Shown: positions 1 through 7,856 of the stretch, piece after piece | Position numbering within the stretch: the stretch's first letter is position 1 | Layout of the letters: each line of letters begins with the position of its first letter | Assembly: GCA_900319225.1 (NCBI GenBank) | Contig: ONNV01000005.1 | Coordinates: forward strand, 62,001 to 126,000 | DNA length: 64,000 bases | Direction: 5' to 3' | Source: an uncultured Prevotellaceae bacterium | Lineage (GTDB): Bacteria; Bacteroidota; Bacteroidia; Bacteroidales; Bacteroidaceae | Made by a program: the position numbers and the translations under genes | The notes under the pieces: model-generated | Database searches by the model: none | What the model was told of the DNA's origin: nothing | The model's input: only the letters and a program-made list of their open reading frames with translations

Positions 1-1320
1 TATCTCAAGAATGTGGTTTATGATTTCTGTGCGAGCCTTTTCATTTGTGAATAACTGCCAAATGGGTTGCAGCAGACATCGTACCAAAGATACGCTCTGA
101 GGGTTATCGGGATCAATGCTCTTGAGCCAGTTACCCAGTTCCACCTCATCGATTTGTGAGTAGGGGTCTTTTGTGTTGGGGTGTTTTATCAGTGAACTGA
201 CGGCTTCATCGGTACCTCCGTATATGTCAAAATGAAGCCCGTCTTTAGTATTGCATATGGAGTGCGATGTCTCTTTGTTCTCCCAGGATTCCTGAGCATC
301 TCCGTTCTTGTACTTCATGTACCTGTTGATCTCTTCTTTACTGGTCTCTTCAGACTTGAAGTTGGCACTGTAGTCCAATCGTCCGCCAAGATCGGAATAG
401 ATAACCATATGCGTCCCGTACTTGCTGACCAGTTTCTTTACATTCTCCCGGGTGGGGTTGTCGTTTACCTGGTCGTAAAGGTCACGGAACGCGTTTGTGA
501 AGATGTCCTGACCTTCACGTATGATGCTTTGGACCTTGCCTTCGTCAAGGTAGCGTGTGGCAACTACTTTGGTCAGGGAGCTGTATCCGAAAGACTGCTG
601 ACTCAGGTCATACTCATGAGTGCTCTCGAATTTTGTCACACTCTTGTTGCAGAACAGGAACTTGACTTCAGTGGTGGTTTGTTTGCTCATCCACAGGGAC
701 ATCTCCTCAATGCTGTATGAACTGTGCAGATCCAGGCTTTGCATGGCACGCCCCTCCTGAGAGATGACTGTTCCCCATTTGAGCTCGGCCTGAAGGAGTT
801 TGTCATAATCCAGAATGGGCTCCGTGACACTCTTGGGGTCCATATAGTCCATAGTCATGTCATAACCGAATCCCACACGTGCCTTACGTCCTATGGAGTC
901 GTCCGGCAATGAGTTGCTGCTCTCATCGGACTGACTGCGCTGATGTACGGTAATCTGTGCGTTGACAGGTGCGGACGGTGACTGATTCCTGAGTTGAATG
1001 TCAATTGTTCCTTCGCGGCTGCGGGTGTTATCGTTGGGGCTTACGTAGAAAGTAAGCCTTCCGTTGCGACTTACCGTATCGGCCTCAAGTCCTATCCAGC
1101 TGCAGTCAGTGGTGGCCATAAGATTGTCATAATTCAGGTCCTCAGTGTTTAGCTGTACCGTTATGTTGTAGTAGCGCCCAAGATAGCTTATGTCGATGTC
1201 CTGTTCGCTTGTAATGATCGCGTTCTCCTGATCCGGACGTTCTGGCTTCTCAAAACAGGAAGACAGCAGGCAGACTGCAGTCAGAATCAATATTGAATAT
1301 GAACTGATTATTCTTTTCAT
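1..1320 (-). CDS. BACON-MACPF lipoprotein (3' end outside window)
   Basis: The reading frame is open from an ATG at 1318-1320 down to base 1 (440 codons) and leaves the window without a stop. The N-terminus is a lipoprotein signal (hydrophobic run, then LLSSCFEK, lipid Cys about residue 22). Residues about 38-128 have the BACON pattern: a conserved W, a FYVSPNDNTRSREG stretch and a final ITVHQ strand. The rest reads as a MACPF domain: VGFGYD, matching the family GxGYD element, and later YGTHMVIYSDLGG, matching Y-G-[TS]-H-x6-GG. MACPF proteins are pore-forming or membrane-attacking, and in Bacteroidales several are secreted antimicrobial toxins; the role here is inferred. It is the last visible gene of a tandem set of three (21 bp after its neighbour). 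Confidence 0.85.
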   Translation of the reverse strand, partial: MKRIISSYSILILTAVCLLSSCFEKPERPDQENAIITSEQDIDISYLGRYYNITVQLNTEDLNYDNLMATTDCSWIGLEADTVSRNGRLTFYVSPNDNTRSREGTIDIQLRNQSPSAPVNAQITVHQRSQSDESSNSLPDDSIGRKARVGFGYDMTMDYMDPKSVTEPILDYDKLLQAELKWGTVISQEGRAMQSLDLHSSYSIEEMSLWMSKQTTTEVKFLFCNKSVTKFESTHEYDLSQQSFGYSSLTKVVATRYLDEGKVQSIIREGQDIFTNAFRDLYDQVNDNPTRENVKKLVSKYGTHMVIYSDLGGRLDYSANFKSEETSKEEINRYMKYKNGDAQESWENKETSHSICNTKDGLHFDIYGGTDEAVSSLIKHPNTKDPYSQIDEVELGNWLKSIDPDNPQSVSLVRCLLQPIWQLFTNEKARTEIINHILEI

Positions 1321-1341
1321 ATTTGTAAGAATCAGGTCCGG

Positions 1342-3090
1342 TTAGAAGGAGACTTCCTGTGGGTTCCAGTAATAGAAGTATTTGCTCTCCTTGCTACGTA
1401 CCATGCGTCCGTTCATGAGGTTCCAGCCCGGCAGTCCCTCAATATCGCCTTCCTGCGGTGTTCCGTCAGTCTTTTTTAGAAGAAAATCCTTTCCTTCCTT
1501 ATAAACAAGGTAATACGGCTTTGAGGAATCCAATTGTCCGTCAAGGGTGATGGAGTACGGCCATTCGTAGCCTATTACGGTGTAGCTTGGCTGGTATGAT
1601 ACGTTCAACAGACTCAATGAACCCGGTATGCCGTTGTTCATGTAAATGATGCTGTCTGTCGGTGCAGGGTAGATGCTGTCCTTCTCAACAAAACAACGGC
1701 CGTTGAGCCAGCATACGTTATAGGCGGCATCACCGTAGAATGTGTAGCCGCAACTCAGGTTGACATGCTGGTTGTATATGGGATAGACCACATGTACCAG
1801 TTTGATTCCTATGTCGGGCAGTTCTACCTTTTCGCGGCATACCGTGGCAACATAACGTCCGGCCGATACTATATTGCATACATCGGGCTGGTCAAATGTG
1901 ACGGTATCCTTGCCCATATTGCATGTTACGCTGCCGGGAATCCTGAAACTAGTGTTGCAGTAGTTGAAATATCCGGCTTCTTTTATCAGTTCCTGAGCGG
2001 TGCCCTCGACACGAAGCCTTACCCGTCTGGCCACATCCTCGTCAGGAATGAATTTCCAAATGGGCGTAATATTCATGTCGGTCATCTCAAGATTATTGTG
2101 GATATAGTCATCGGTATCATAGTTCAGGCTGCTACTCCATGCTTTTACATAGGAGGAGAGGTTTGGCGTGTTGCCGAAAGAGAAATGGAGCAGTTCATTG
2201 GGAATGGTGTTAAGGTCACCTCCTTTGATCGTCAGGCGGCAGTCTGCGCTGTGAAGCAGGTTCAACTCGGTCTTATATTCCTCACTCTCATATTTGAACT
2301 TGAATATCTGTGCGGCTGCGGCCTCTCCCAACATCTTCTTTGAAAAGATATCTACGAGCGAATCACGTGTCATGTTCATCTGGACCTCAATGTAGCCTCC
2401 AATCTTTGAACCGGTAACTACATGTGAACCGTAGCACAAAAGGAAAGAGTCTACTACAGCCTCACCCGGGTGATTGCTGATCCATCTGACGGCTTCAAGG
2501 AAATTGGGGGTTAGCATCTGGTTGCCGTCTCCTTTCTTTATGATTGATGAGATTGAAGTTGACTGCAGTTCCATGCTCATGGATGGAGCTTTATATTTGA
2601 CCTTACAGAAGAAATCGTTGGTCTGGCCTTTTTCCCATATCTCGGAACATTCGCCGAACCCCCCGCCGAACACAAGCAGCCTTGCCCCTACATCAAAAGA
2701 GAATGATGTGTGCTGACAGAATACGCTGTGACTGAATTCCGATATGCTGCTGCAACTTATACTGTTGTCAATTGAAGAACTGAACAGCTGCTCGCTGATA
2801 TCGTCTCCTGTTGATTGAATTGCTTCAAGGTCCAGAACACGGCAATGGACATCCATAAGATTGCAACTTTCCCCCCAGATACCGTCATAACTGAATCCTA
2901 CTCCATAACTGCGGCGGAAATCCTTGACGGTCAGGGCGTCCTGCTGCGCTGCGCGGGTAAACGGCGAGGTCGGGGCCGCGGGTGGGCAGTTGTAATCCAA
3001 GGGTAAGTCATAATCATGCTGGCAGGCTGACAATAGATACAATGCCGGCACTGCCAGTATGATACATGCAATCTTGCTTGACGTTTTCAT
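1342..3090 (-). CDS. MACPF domain lipoprotein
   Basis: 582 residues from the ATG at 3088-3090; an in-frame TTG one codon upstream is less likely. The signal peptide ends YLLSACQHD (lipid Cys about 24) and is followed by acidic residues, compatible with surface export of Bacteroidota lipoproteins. There is no BACON domain: the protein goes almost directly into MACPF sequence, with YGVGFSYD near residue 64 and CYGSHVVTGSKIGG near residue 220, the family signature with Ser for Thr. Residues about 370-580 form a separate Cys-containing beta-rich C-terminal region that I do not recognise; such regions often determine target binding in MACPF toxins. Only 5 bp separate it from the upstream MACPF gene, so co-expression is likely. 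Confidence 0.88.
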   Translation of the reverse strand: MKTSSKIACIILAVPALYLLSACQHDYDLPLDYNCPPAAPTSPFTRAAQQDALTVKDFRRSYGVGFSYDGIWGESCNLMDVHCRVLDLEAIQSTGDDISEQLFSSSIDNSISCSSISEFSHSVFCQHTSFSFDVGARLLVFGGGFGECSEIWEKGQTNDFFCKVKYKAPSMSMELQSTSISSIIKKGDGNQMLTPNFLEAVRWISNHPGEAVVDSFLLCYGSHVVTGSKIGGYIEVQMNMTRDSLVDIFSKKMLGEAAAAQIFKFKYESEEYKTELNLLHSADCRLTIKGGDLNTIPNELLHFSFGNTPNLSSYVKAWSSSLNYDTDDYIHNNLEMTDMNITPIWKFIPDEDVARRVRLRVEGTAQELIKEAGYFNYCNTSFRIPGSVTCNMGKDTVTFDQPDVCNIVSAGRYVATVCREKVELPDIGIKLVHVVYPIYNQHVNLSCGYTFYGDAAYNVCWLNGRCFVEKDSIYPAPTDSIIYMNNGIPGSLSLLNVSYQPSYTVIGYEWPYSITLDGQLDSSKPYYLVYKEGKDFLLKKTDGTPQEGDIEGLPGWNLMNGRMVRSKESKYFYYWNPQEVSF

Positions 3091-3095
3091 CAATA

Positions 3096-4556
3096 TTATT
3101 TCTTGCCGACAGGCATTTCACCCATACTTTTTATATCCACGAACAGTGTCTGGTTCTGGTAGTGATCTTCAATGATCTTCTTGACTTTACGGGCAACCTT
3201 GCTCGGGAAAATGTTCCAAATTCCGGTGTAGCGGTATTTAATGATGGCTGCATTGATATCTTGTTCATCGGTGCATGTGATGGACCTCATCCAATCCTGG
3301 GCTGCTTCGGTGAGCTTATCACGGTCAGGAGTGTTGACCTCCATCTGTTCCAGTAAGGCCTCGTATGCTTTCTGGTCTCCACCTGATACCTCGCAGTAGT
3401 AATTTGAGCTCTGCCATATGTCCAGTCCTGTCTTCTGGTAGCCGGCGTAGACATCACCTGTAATATCAATGGCTGCCTGCATATAACTGGCGGTAACTTT
3501 TCCATCTATGTGGAAATTATCACTGACGGCAAGGGAATCATACTGTATTGATGTGAATATACTGCCTCCTAGTGTTGCGCCCGATATTATGAACGCACCG
3601 AAGTTGTCAAGTAAAACATCAACAACGATTCCTTCAAACTCTTCGTCATCGTCTTGAGCCTGCATGATATCTCTATAACAGTCTAAGAAACCTGAAGATA
3701 TCAGCTTATGGGACATCAAATCCTTGCCGGCTTTCCAATCATTGGTAGCCTCATCCCAGTCTTCACTCAGGTAATGCCTAAGGTCGGAAACGGAAAGTGT
3801 AGAGGTGAGAAATGCCAGATCCTGTGAGCCGTTATAGGTGCTGGCATGCTCAACAATGGCTCCGTAGTTTTTGTACGTTCCTTTTATTCCCAACTTGAAC
3901 TTGGCAAACTTGACGTTGATGGTCATATCTACACGAAGTGAGTCCATGTTGTCCTCAAGAGTATCACTCCATACTGCACCTACCGTCATTCCAGGTTCTT
4001 TTGTCTGGGAGAACAAAGTGGCATAGTCTGTCTGTTTGGAGTATTCAATTACATTCTTGATGTTTACGACAAATTCAGTTGACGGATCTCCGGTGGTGGC
4101 CTCAAGTCCTTTACCTACGCCTTTTCCATGCCAGAGATCAGGATAGTTGTTGTCTGATTCGTCATTGCTTACGGTCTCTCCGTCTGTCAGACCGATGTAC
4201 TGGCGCAAAACGACGGTTTTTGAATCCTTGCCGCTCCCCACTACTATGCTGACGGTGCGGTCCTGTTTCTGATACTTGAGACTGAAATAGTCCACGTTGA
4301 CGATGATCTTGTCTGATGCGGTGCCGTGTGTCTTCTCCAGATTGCACCAACTGCGGCTGTCTTTGCCCTTGACAATGGAGGCCTCCCATTCACCCGGAGT
4401 AGTTACGGGAATTTCAACGGAACCTCCCAAACGGTTGATAGTAACCTCCGGTTCACCGTTGTTGATTATAAACTCGTCCTTTTCTTGGTCACTTGTGCAG
4501 GAATTAAAAATCACTGCAACGATGGCTGCTGCCACCAATGAGAAACACTTTTTCAT
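3096..4556 (-). CDS. BACON plus divergent MACPF-like lipoprotein
   Basis: 486 residues; signal peptide ending VIFNSCTSDQEKDE (lipid Cys about 20 followed by an acidic stretch as in surface lipoproteins). Residues about 35-122 are a BACON domain ending in VVLRQY. The remainder resembles MACPF but its signatures are altered: GVGKGLE replaces GxGYD and FGAFIISGATLGG replaces YGTHx6GG, keeping the GG and strand pattern but losing Tyr, Thr and His. It is the first gene of the three-gene run and lies behind a 178-bp promoter region. A MACPF assignment rests on the GG signature, similar length and position beside two clear MACPF genes. It may be a non-lytic partner, adaptor or immunity-like paralogue; that is inference. 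Confidence 0.7.
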   Translation of the reverse strand: MKKCFSLVAAAIVAVIFNSCTSDQEKDEFIINNGEPEVTINRLGGSVEIPVTTPGEWEASIVKGKDSRSWCNLEKTHGTASDKIIVNVDYFSLKYQKQDRTVSIVVGSGKDSKTVVLRQYIGLTDGETVSNDESDNNYPDLWHGKGVGKGLEATTGDPSTEFVVNIKNVIEYSKQTDYATLFSQTKEPGMTVGAVWSDTLEDNMDSLRVDMTINVKFAKFKLGIKGTYKNYGAIVEHASTYNGSQDLAFLTSTLSVSDLRHYLSEDWDEATNDWKAGKDLMSHKLISSGFLDCYRDIMQAQDDDEEFEGIVVDVLLDNFGAFIISGATLGGSIFTSIQYDSLAVSDNFHIDGKVTASYMQAAIDITGDVYAGYQKTGLDIWQSSNYYCEVSGGDQKAYEALLEQMEVNTPDRDKLTEAAQDWMRSITCTDEQDINAAIIKYRYTGIWNIFPSKVARKVKKIIEDHYQNQTLFVDIKSMGEMPVGKK

Positions 4557-4653
4557 TTATTGGAATTTTTGGTTGTTTTTCTGGCTGCAATATTACAGCG
4601 TGTCCCAGATACGTGTATGCGCAGGCCTGTTGCAATTCCGAAAAAACGGGTTG

Positions 4654-4707
4654 CAAAAATGAAAAGTCCCATGTTCAAATATGAAATGGGACGTCTCAAA
4701 TATGAAA
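4654..4707 (-). promoter_or_regulatory. Triple direct repeat upstream of the MACPF operon
   Basis: Three copies of an 11-bp repeat, read on the plus strand as CAAAAATGAAA (4654-4664), CAAATATGAAA (4676-4686) and CAAATATGAAA (4697-4707), are spaced 22 and 21 bp, i.e. two helical turns. GTCCCAT/ATGGGAC inverted arms (4666-4672, 4686-4692) lie between and over them. A -7-like TAATATTG on the minus strand is at 4588-4595. The layout suits an activator binding one DNA face, perhaps the AraC-type protein encoded next door. Confidence 0.5.
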
Positions 4708-4734
4708 AGAACTGACTGTCAGCTCTTTATTGTC

Positions 4735-5799
4735 TTATAGTGAAGATACGAAATCTGAAGGTGAGCAGCCAATGAATTTGACAAAATTACGGTAGGCAGT
4801 CTGGCGGCTGCGGAATCCGGCATCGTAGAATAGGGACTTCTGGTCCTGATTGGGATCCTGTCGAAGCTGATCGGCCATGAATGTGGCGCGTTTGCGGTTC
4901 ATGTAGTCGTTGAAAGTGAGTCCTGTGTGCTCGCGAATGCTGTCGGCCACATAGATTCGATTGGTGCCTATGTCCCTGCTCAAGGTCTCTACCGTGGTGT
5001 CGGGGTTGCGCCATATCTGGTTATGGTCCATTATGTAGTCTATGTTGGTCCACAGGTCCTGGGTGCGGTTTATGATATCGGCTATAGGGACTTCGTTGTT
5101 CTCCATTGTCTCTGACTTGGCCGACGGGAGTATTCTCACAGTTAATTCGAATCTGGCAAAGTAGATAGTCGTGAAAGAGGTCCATAACAAATGGAGGTCT
5201 ATGTAAATATCCTGTGTTGTGAACAACGCAAGAATATAAAGCACTGTTATTCCTTGAGACATAAGCGTAACCCTTATGATCCATTTGAAGTCGGCGCTTG
5301 AGTGACGCCAGTTATACGGGAGGATGATGAGAAGCGTGGAAATAACTATGGCAATCAGTATTCCCAGCAATCTGATTATCACGTCGGGTTGAGTCAGGTT
5401 CCGGGTGAAATCCGCCCAACTGTACAATTCAATGAACTCCATGCCGAACAGATGGGGTAGGGTCATTAGTATGGCTGGAACAAACAGTGTGATTATTGAT
5501 GTGGCTTTCAACCTGCCTGCACGCATTACCATTATCGGGTATAACATAAAGAGTGATATGGACCAGGTGCCGCCGGTAATAATGGATGGGGTGAGCAGTT
5601 GTTTTGTGTTGAATATGGTTTTGCCGAAGAATGAGAGAATAAGGGAAGTGGCCAACATGCCTGCGCCGACTAATTGAAATAATCCCAAATATGTGCGCGA
5701 ATGGTCATTCGTCTCCTTGCGCCTTTTGAATATTACGGAACCGCAAAACAGCATTACTACTATAGTGATGGTTAGTATGCTTATCGTGATGTCACTCAT
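4735..5799 (-). CDS. Membrane-anchored AraC-family regulator
   Basis: 354 residues. Residues 1 to about 215 hold six or seven hydrophobic segments, so the N-terminal half is an integral membrane domain. The C-terminal 100 residues are an AraC-type double helix-turn-helix: VETLSRDIGTNRIYVADSI is the first HTH, and KSLFYDAGFRSRQTAYRNF with the GCSPSDF ending is the second and family signature. It would sense a signal in or across the inner membrane and bind DNA while membrane-tethered; the signal is unknown. It is transcribed toward the MACPF genes and separated from them by 178 bp containing three direct repeats, making that operon the obvious candidate target. A TAATTTTG promoter box lies 26 bp upstream of its ATG. 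Confidence 0.85.
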   Translation of the reverse strand: MSDITISILTITIVVMLFCGSVIFKRRKETNDHSRTYLGLFQLVGAGMLATSLILSFFGKTIFNTKQLLTPSIITGGTWSISLFMLYPIMVMRAGRLKATSIITLFVPAILMTLPHLFGMEFIELYSWADFTRNLTQPDVIIRLLGILIAIVISTLLIILPYNWRHSSADFKWIIRVTLMSQGITVLYILALFTTQDIYIDLHLLWTSFTTIYFARFELTVRILPSAKSETMENNEVPIADIINRTQDLWTNIDYIMDHNQIWRNPDTTVETLSRDIGTNRIYVADSIREHTGLTFNDYMNRKRATFMADQLRQDPNQDQKSLFYDAGFRSRQTAYRNFVKFIGCSPSDFVSSL

Positions 5800-5825
5800 T
5801 GTTACTTATCCTGGAAAAGAAAAAA

Positions 5826-5833
5826 CAAAATTA
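5826..5833 (-). promoter_or_regulatory. -7 box (TAATTTTG) of the AraC-type gene
   Basis: Match to Bacteroidota TAnnTTTG on the minus strand, 26 bp upstream of the ATG at 5799, in an A/T-rich divergent intergenic region. Confidence 0.5.
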
Positions 5834-5914
5834 ACAATATTATTATAAAAAAATGTGGTTTTAATAACCTTTAAAAAATCCGCCCAAACCGGATACAAAC
5901 TTTAACATGATTAG

Positions 5915-5922
5915 TATCTTTG
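5915..5922 (+). promoter_or_regulatory. -7 box (TATCTTTG) of the solenoid lipoprotein gene
   Basis: Exact TAnnTTTG match followed by CGCC, 44 bp upstream of the ATG at 5967. Confidence 0.6.
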
Positions 5923-5966
5923 CGCCAAATTTCAGTTTTCAAGTCCTTGATTAAACCGGTCCGATA

Positions 5967-7805
5967 ATGAAAAAACTATCAGTATTTTGCGTATTGTTTT
6001 TGACGGCATTGCTTGCCCTTGGTTCATGTGATACGGAGAAACTTAACGGCGATACTCCAACACCGCAGCCGCAGCCTGAAGAGGAGGATACATTCTCGGT
6101 TTATTTAGATATCAAGCTCGTTCTGGGTGATGCGGTTATGACCAAATCGGCTCTTACCTGGAAACCCGTGGGAATAGACGCGGACTTCAAGTCAACGGAC
6201 AGATTGTATCTGTATAATGAGACCCGTGATGCATTTGCGTGCGACAGCGTAGGTGAGCGTCTCTGCCTCTTTCCGTGGTATGTGATACCGGATGGTGACA
6301 GTTGCACTTTGGCCGGCGGCCTTACATTCCGCCATAACGTGAACGGTGTCATGGAGAAGGTGGCCCCAGGTCCGGATGATACATACAGCATCTTTTACGG
6401 AATCAATACGGTTGATGTATATCGGACCGACGAGTGCTGTTTCAGTTATGTAGATCAGAAAGAGACACTGAAATCGGCCGAAAATTTCTACTGCGCCGAG
6501 AGCCGTGGCGTCAAGTTCCAACTCAAAGACCGCAAACTGACGCGTGAAGGACCTGTTGTGCTGCATCCGCTGCAGTCTGTCCTGTGTCAGCGTGTGACAT
6601 ACCTGAATGCGGCCGGCGATACGGTTGTTCCCGTTAAGTTCAAGGGTGGTATTATAAACAGTGCCAATCACACTCTTGCCAGCCGTTATTATCCGACCAG
6701 GGATAAAAACCGATATACCTACGGTCAGATATCATTCAATATGAATGACAAATCCAACCCGGATACGCTCCTGTTCGTGCTGCCGTTTGCTTACGATGAG
6801 AGCCATTCCGCGCAGGATGACAAGGTCAAGGTGGTGGTGACCGTAGAGCAGAAAGTTGACGGCAAGAACACAATTGTCAACTATGAGGGTGTGATGGATG
6901 CCCCCGAAGACGGTTTCTATAACGGGTGTCTCTATATGGGTGACATTACTCTGCAGGAGACTGCTTTGAACGTAGAGTGTCTGTACAATGATTACTATTG
7001 GAATGAAGATTACAATCCGGCCAAGCCGTATGATCTGGTTGCTAACGATTATTCCATAAAGCACAGCGGTAGTGCAGATCTGGTTCTCTATCCGGGATCA
7101 AGACTTTACATGGATGGTTTTGTCCATATAAAAGGAAGCATCACTCAGCCATCGGCCGAGACGTTCAGACGGAACTGGAACCACGAGGATCCGGAAATGA
7201 TGGTTAAGGAAAAGACCATAATAACAGGTGATACGCCGCTCCATAATGACTATAAGACAACCATGAACATTACCGGAGAACGGGGAACACAGTTGGAGGT
7301 TAACGGTGATGTGAATGGTTCTTACGGACTCATGGGAAATCTGGAGATGAAAATTAACGGTGATGATTATGGTAAATTGACCGTTTATGAGGAAGGTAAA
7401 CTTATTGTCAACGGAGAAGTTCACAATGATATTAAACTGGATGATTATGGCGTAGCAGTCATCAACGGCGATGTATATGCTTCTCTTAATCTGGATGGAA
7501 GATCGTATGCCGTGGTGAACGGAGTAATTAACGGCAAGACTCACTCTATTGATGACGGATGCTGCTTGGAGATACACAGTCAGGATATGCCTGCGGCACA
7601 TTTTATTTTGGATCGCGGCGCTGAACTTGAGATTTATACACACAGCAGTCACAACTCCGAGTTGGTGAAAATCACTTCTTATGACCAGGAGCTTGACAGG
7701 GTGATGGGTTTTGCCAGTCTTTACGCTAAAGACTGGCCCAAGGTAATGAAGGAGGCCCGCTGGCTTGACGAAGAGAACTACCACGTGCGTTACTGGCTGG
7801 AATAA
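5967..7805 (+). CDS. Lipoprotein with fimbrillin-like N-terminus and beta-solenoid-like C-terminus
   Basis: 612 residues; signal peptide ending LALGSCDTEK (lipid Cys about 21), then a Pro/Glu linker. The section with TKSALTW followed by DRLYLYN resembles the N-terminal domain of fimbrillin-like (Mfa/FimA-type) Bacteroidales proteins; this is a weak match by eye. From about residue 425 the sequence becomes a ladder of short strands with recurring NG(D/E)V or INGD units (LEVNGDVNG, MKINGDD, LIVNGEV, AVINGDV, AVVNGVING), as expected for a right-handed beta-solenoid and reminiscent of bactofilin repeats. Two Cys (GCC) follow the repeats. It is a single-gene unit with its own promoter, divergent from the AraC-type regulator. 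Function unknown; a surface structural or adhesion role is inferred. Confidence 0.7.
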   Translation: MKKLSVFCVLFLTALLALGSCDTEKLNGDTPTPQPQPEEEDTFSVYLDIKLVLGDAVMTKSALTWKPVGIDADFKSTDRLYLYNETRDAFACDSVGERLCLFPWYVIPDGDSCTLAGGLTFRHNVNGVMEKVAPGPDDTYSIFYGINTVDVYRTDECCFSYVDQKETLKSAENFYCAESRGVKFQLKDRKLTREGPVVLHPLQSVLCQRVTYLNAAGDTVVPVKFKGGIINSANHTLASRYYPTRDKNRYTYGQISFNMNDKSNPDTLLFVLPFAYDESHSAQDDKVKVVVTVEQKVDGKNTIVNYEGVMDAPEDGFYNGCLYMGDITLQETALNVECLYNDYYWNEDYNPAKPYDLVANDYSIKHSGSADLVLYPGSRLYMDGFVHIKGSITQPSAETFRRNWNHEDPEMMVKEKTIITGDTPLHNDYKTTMNITGERGTQLEVNGDVNGSYGLMGNLEMKINGDDYGKLTVYEEGKLIVNGEVHNDIKLDDYGVAVINGDVYASLNLDGRSYAVVNGVINGKTHSIDDGCCLEIHSQDMPAAHFILDRGAELEIYTHSSHNSELVKITSYDQELDRVMGFASLYAKDWPKVMKEARWLDEENYHVRYWLE

Positions 7806-7829
7806 TGCTGTGTCGTGCCGTAAATTCAC

Positions 7830-7837
7830 TACCTTTG
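7830..7837 (+). promoter_or_regulatory. -7 box (TACCTTTG) of ettA
   Basis: Exact TAnnTTTG match, 19 bp upstream of the ettA ATG. Confidence 0.65.
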
Positions 7838-7856
7838 CAGGGTAAACAGATTAGAA

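Noticed and set aside
7098-7829. 243-codon minus-strand frame opposite the solenoid lipoprotein
   Set aside because: Antisense shadow of a gene with signal peptide and promoter; no motif of its own.
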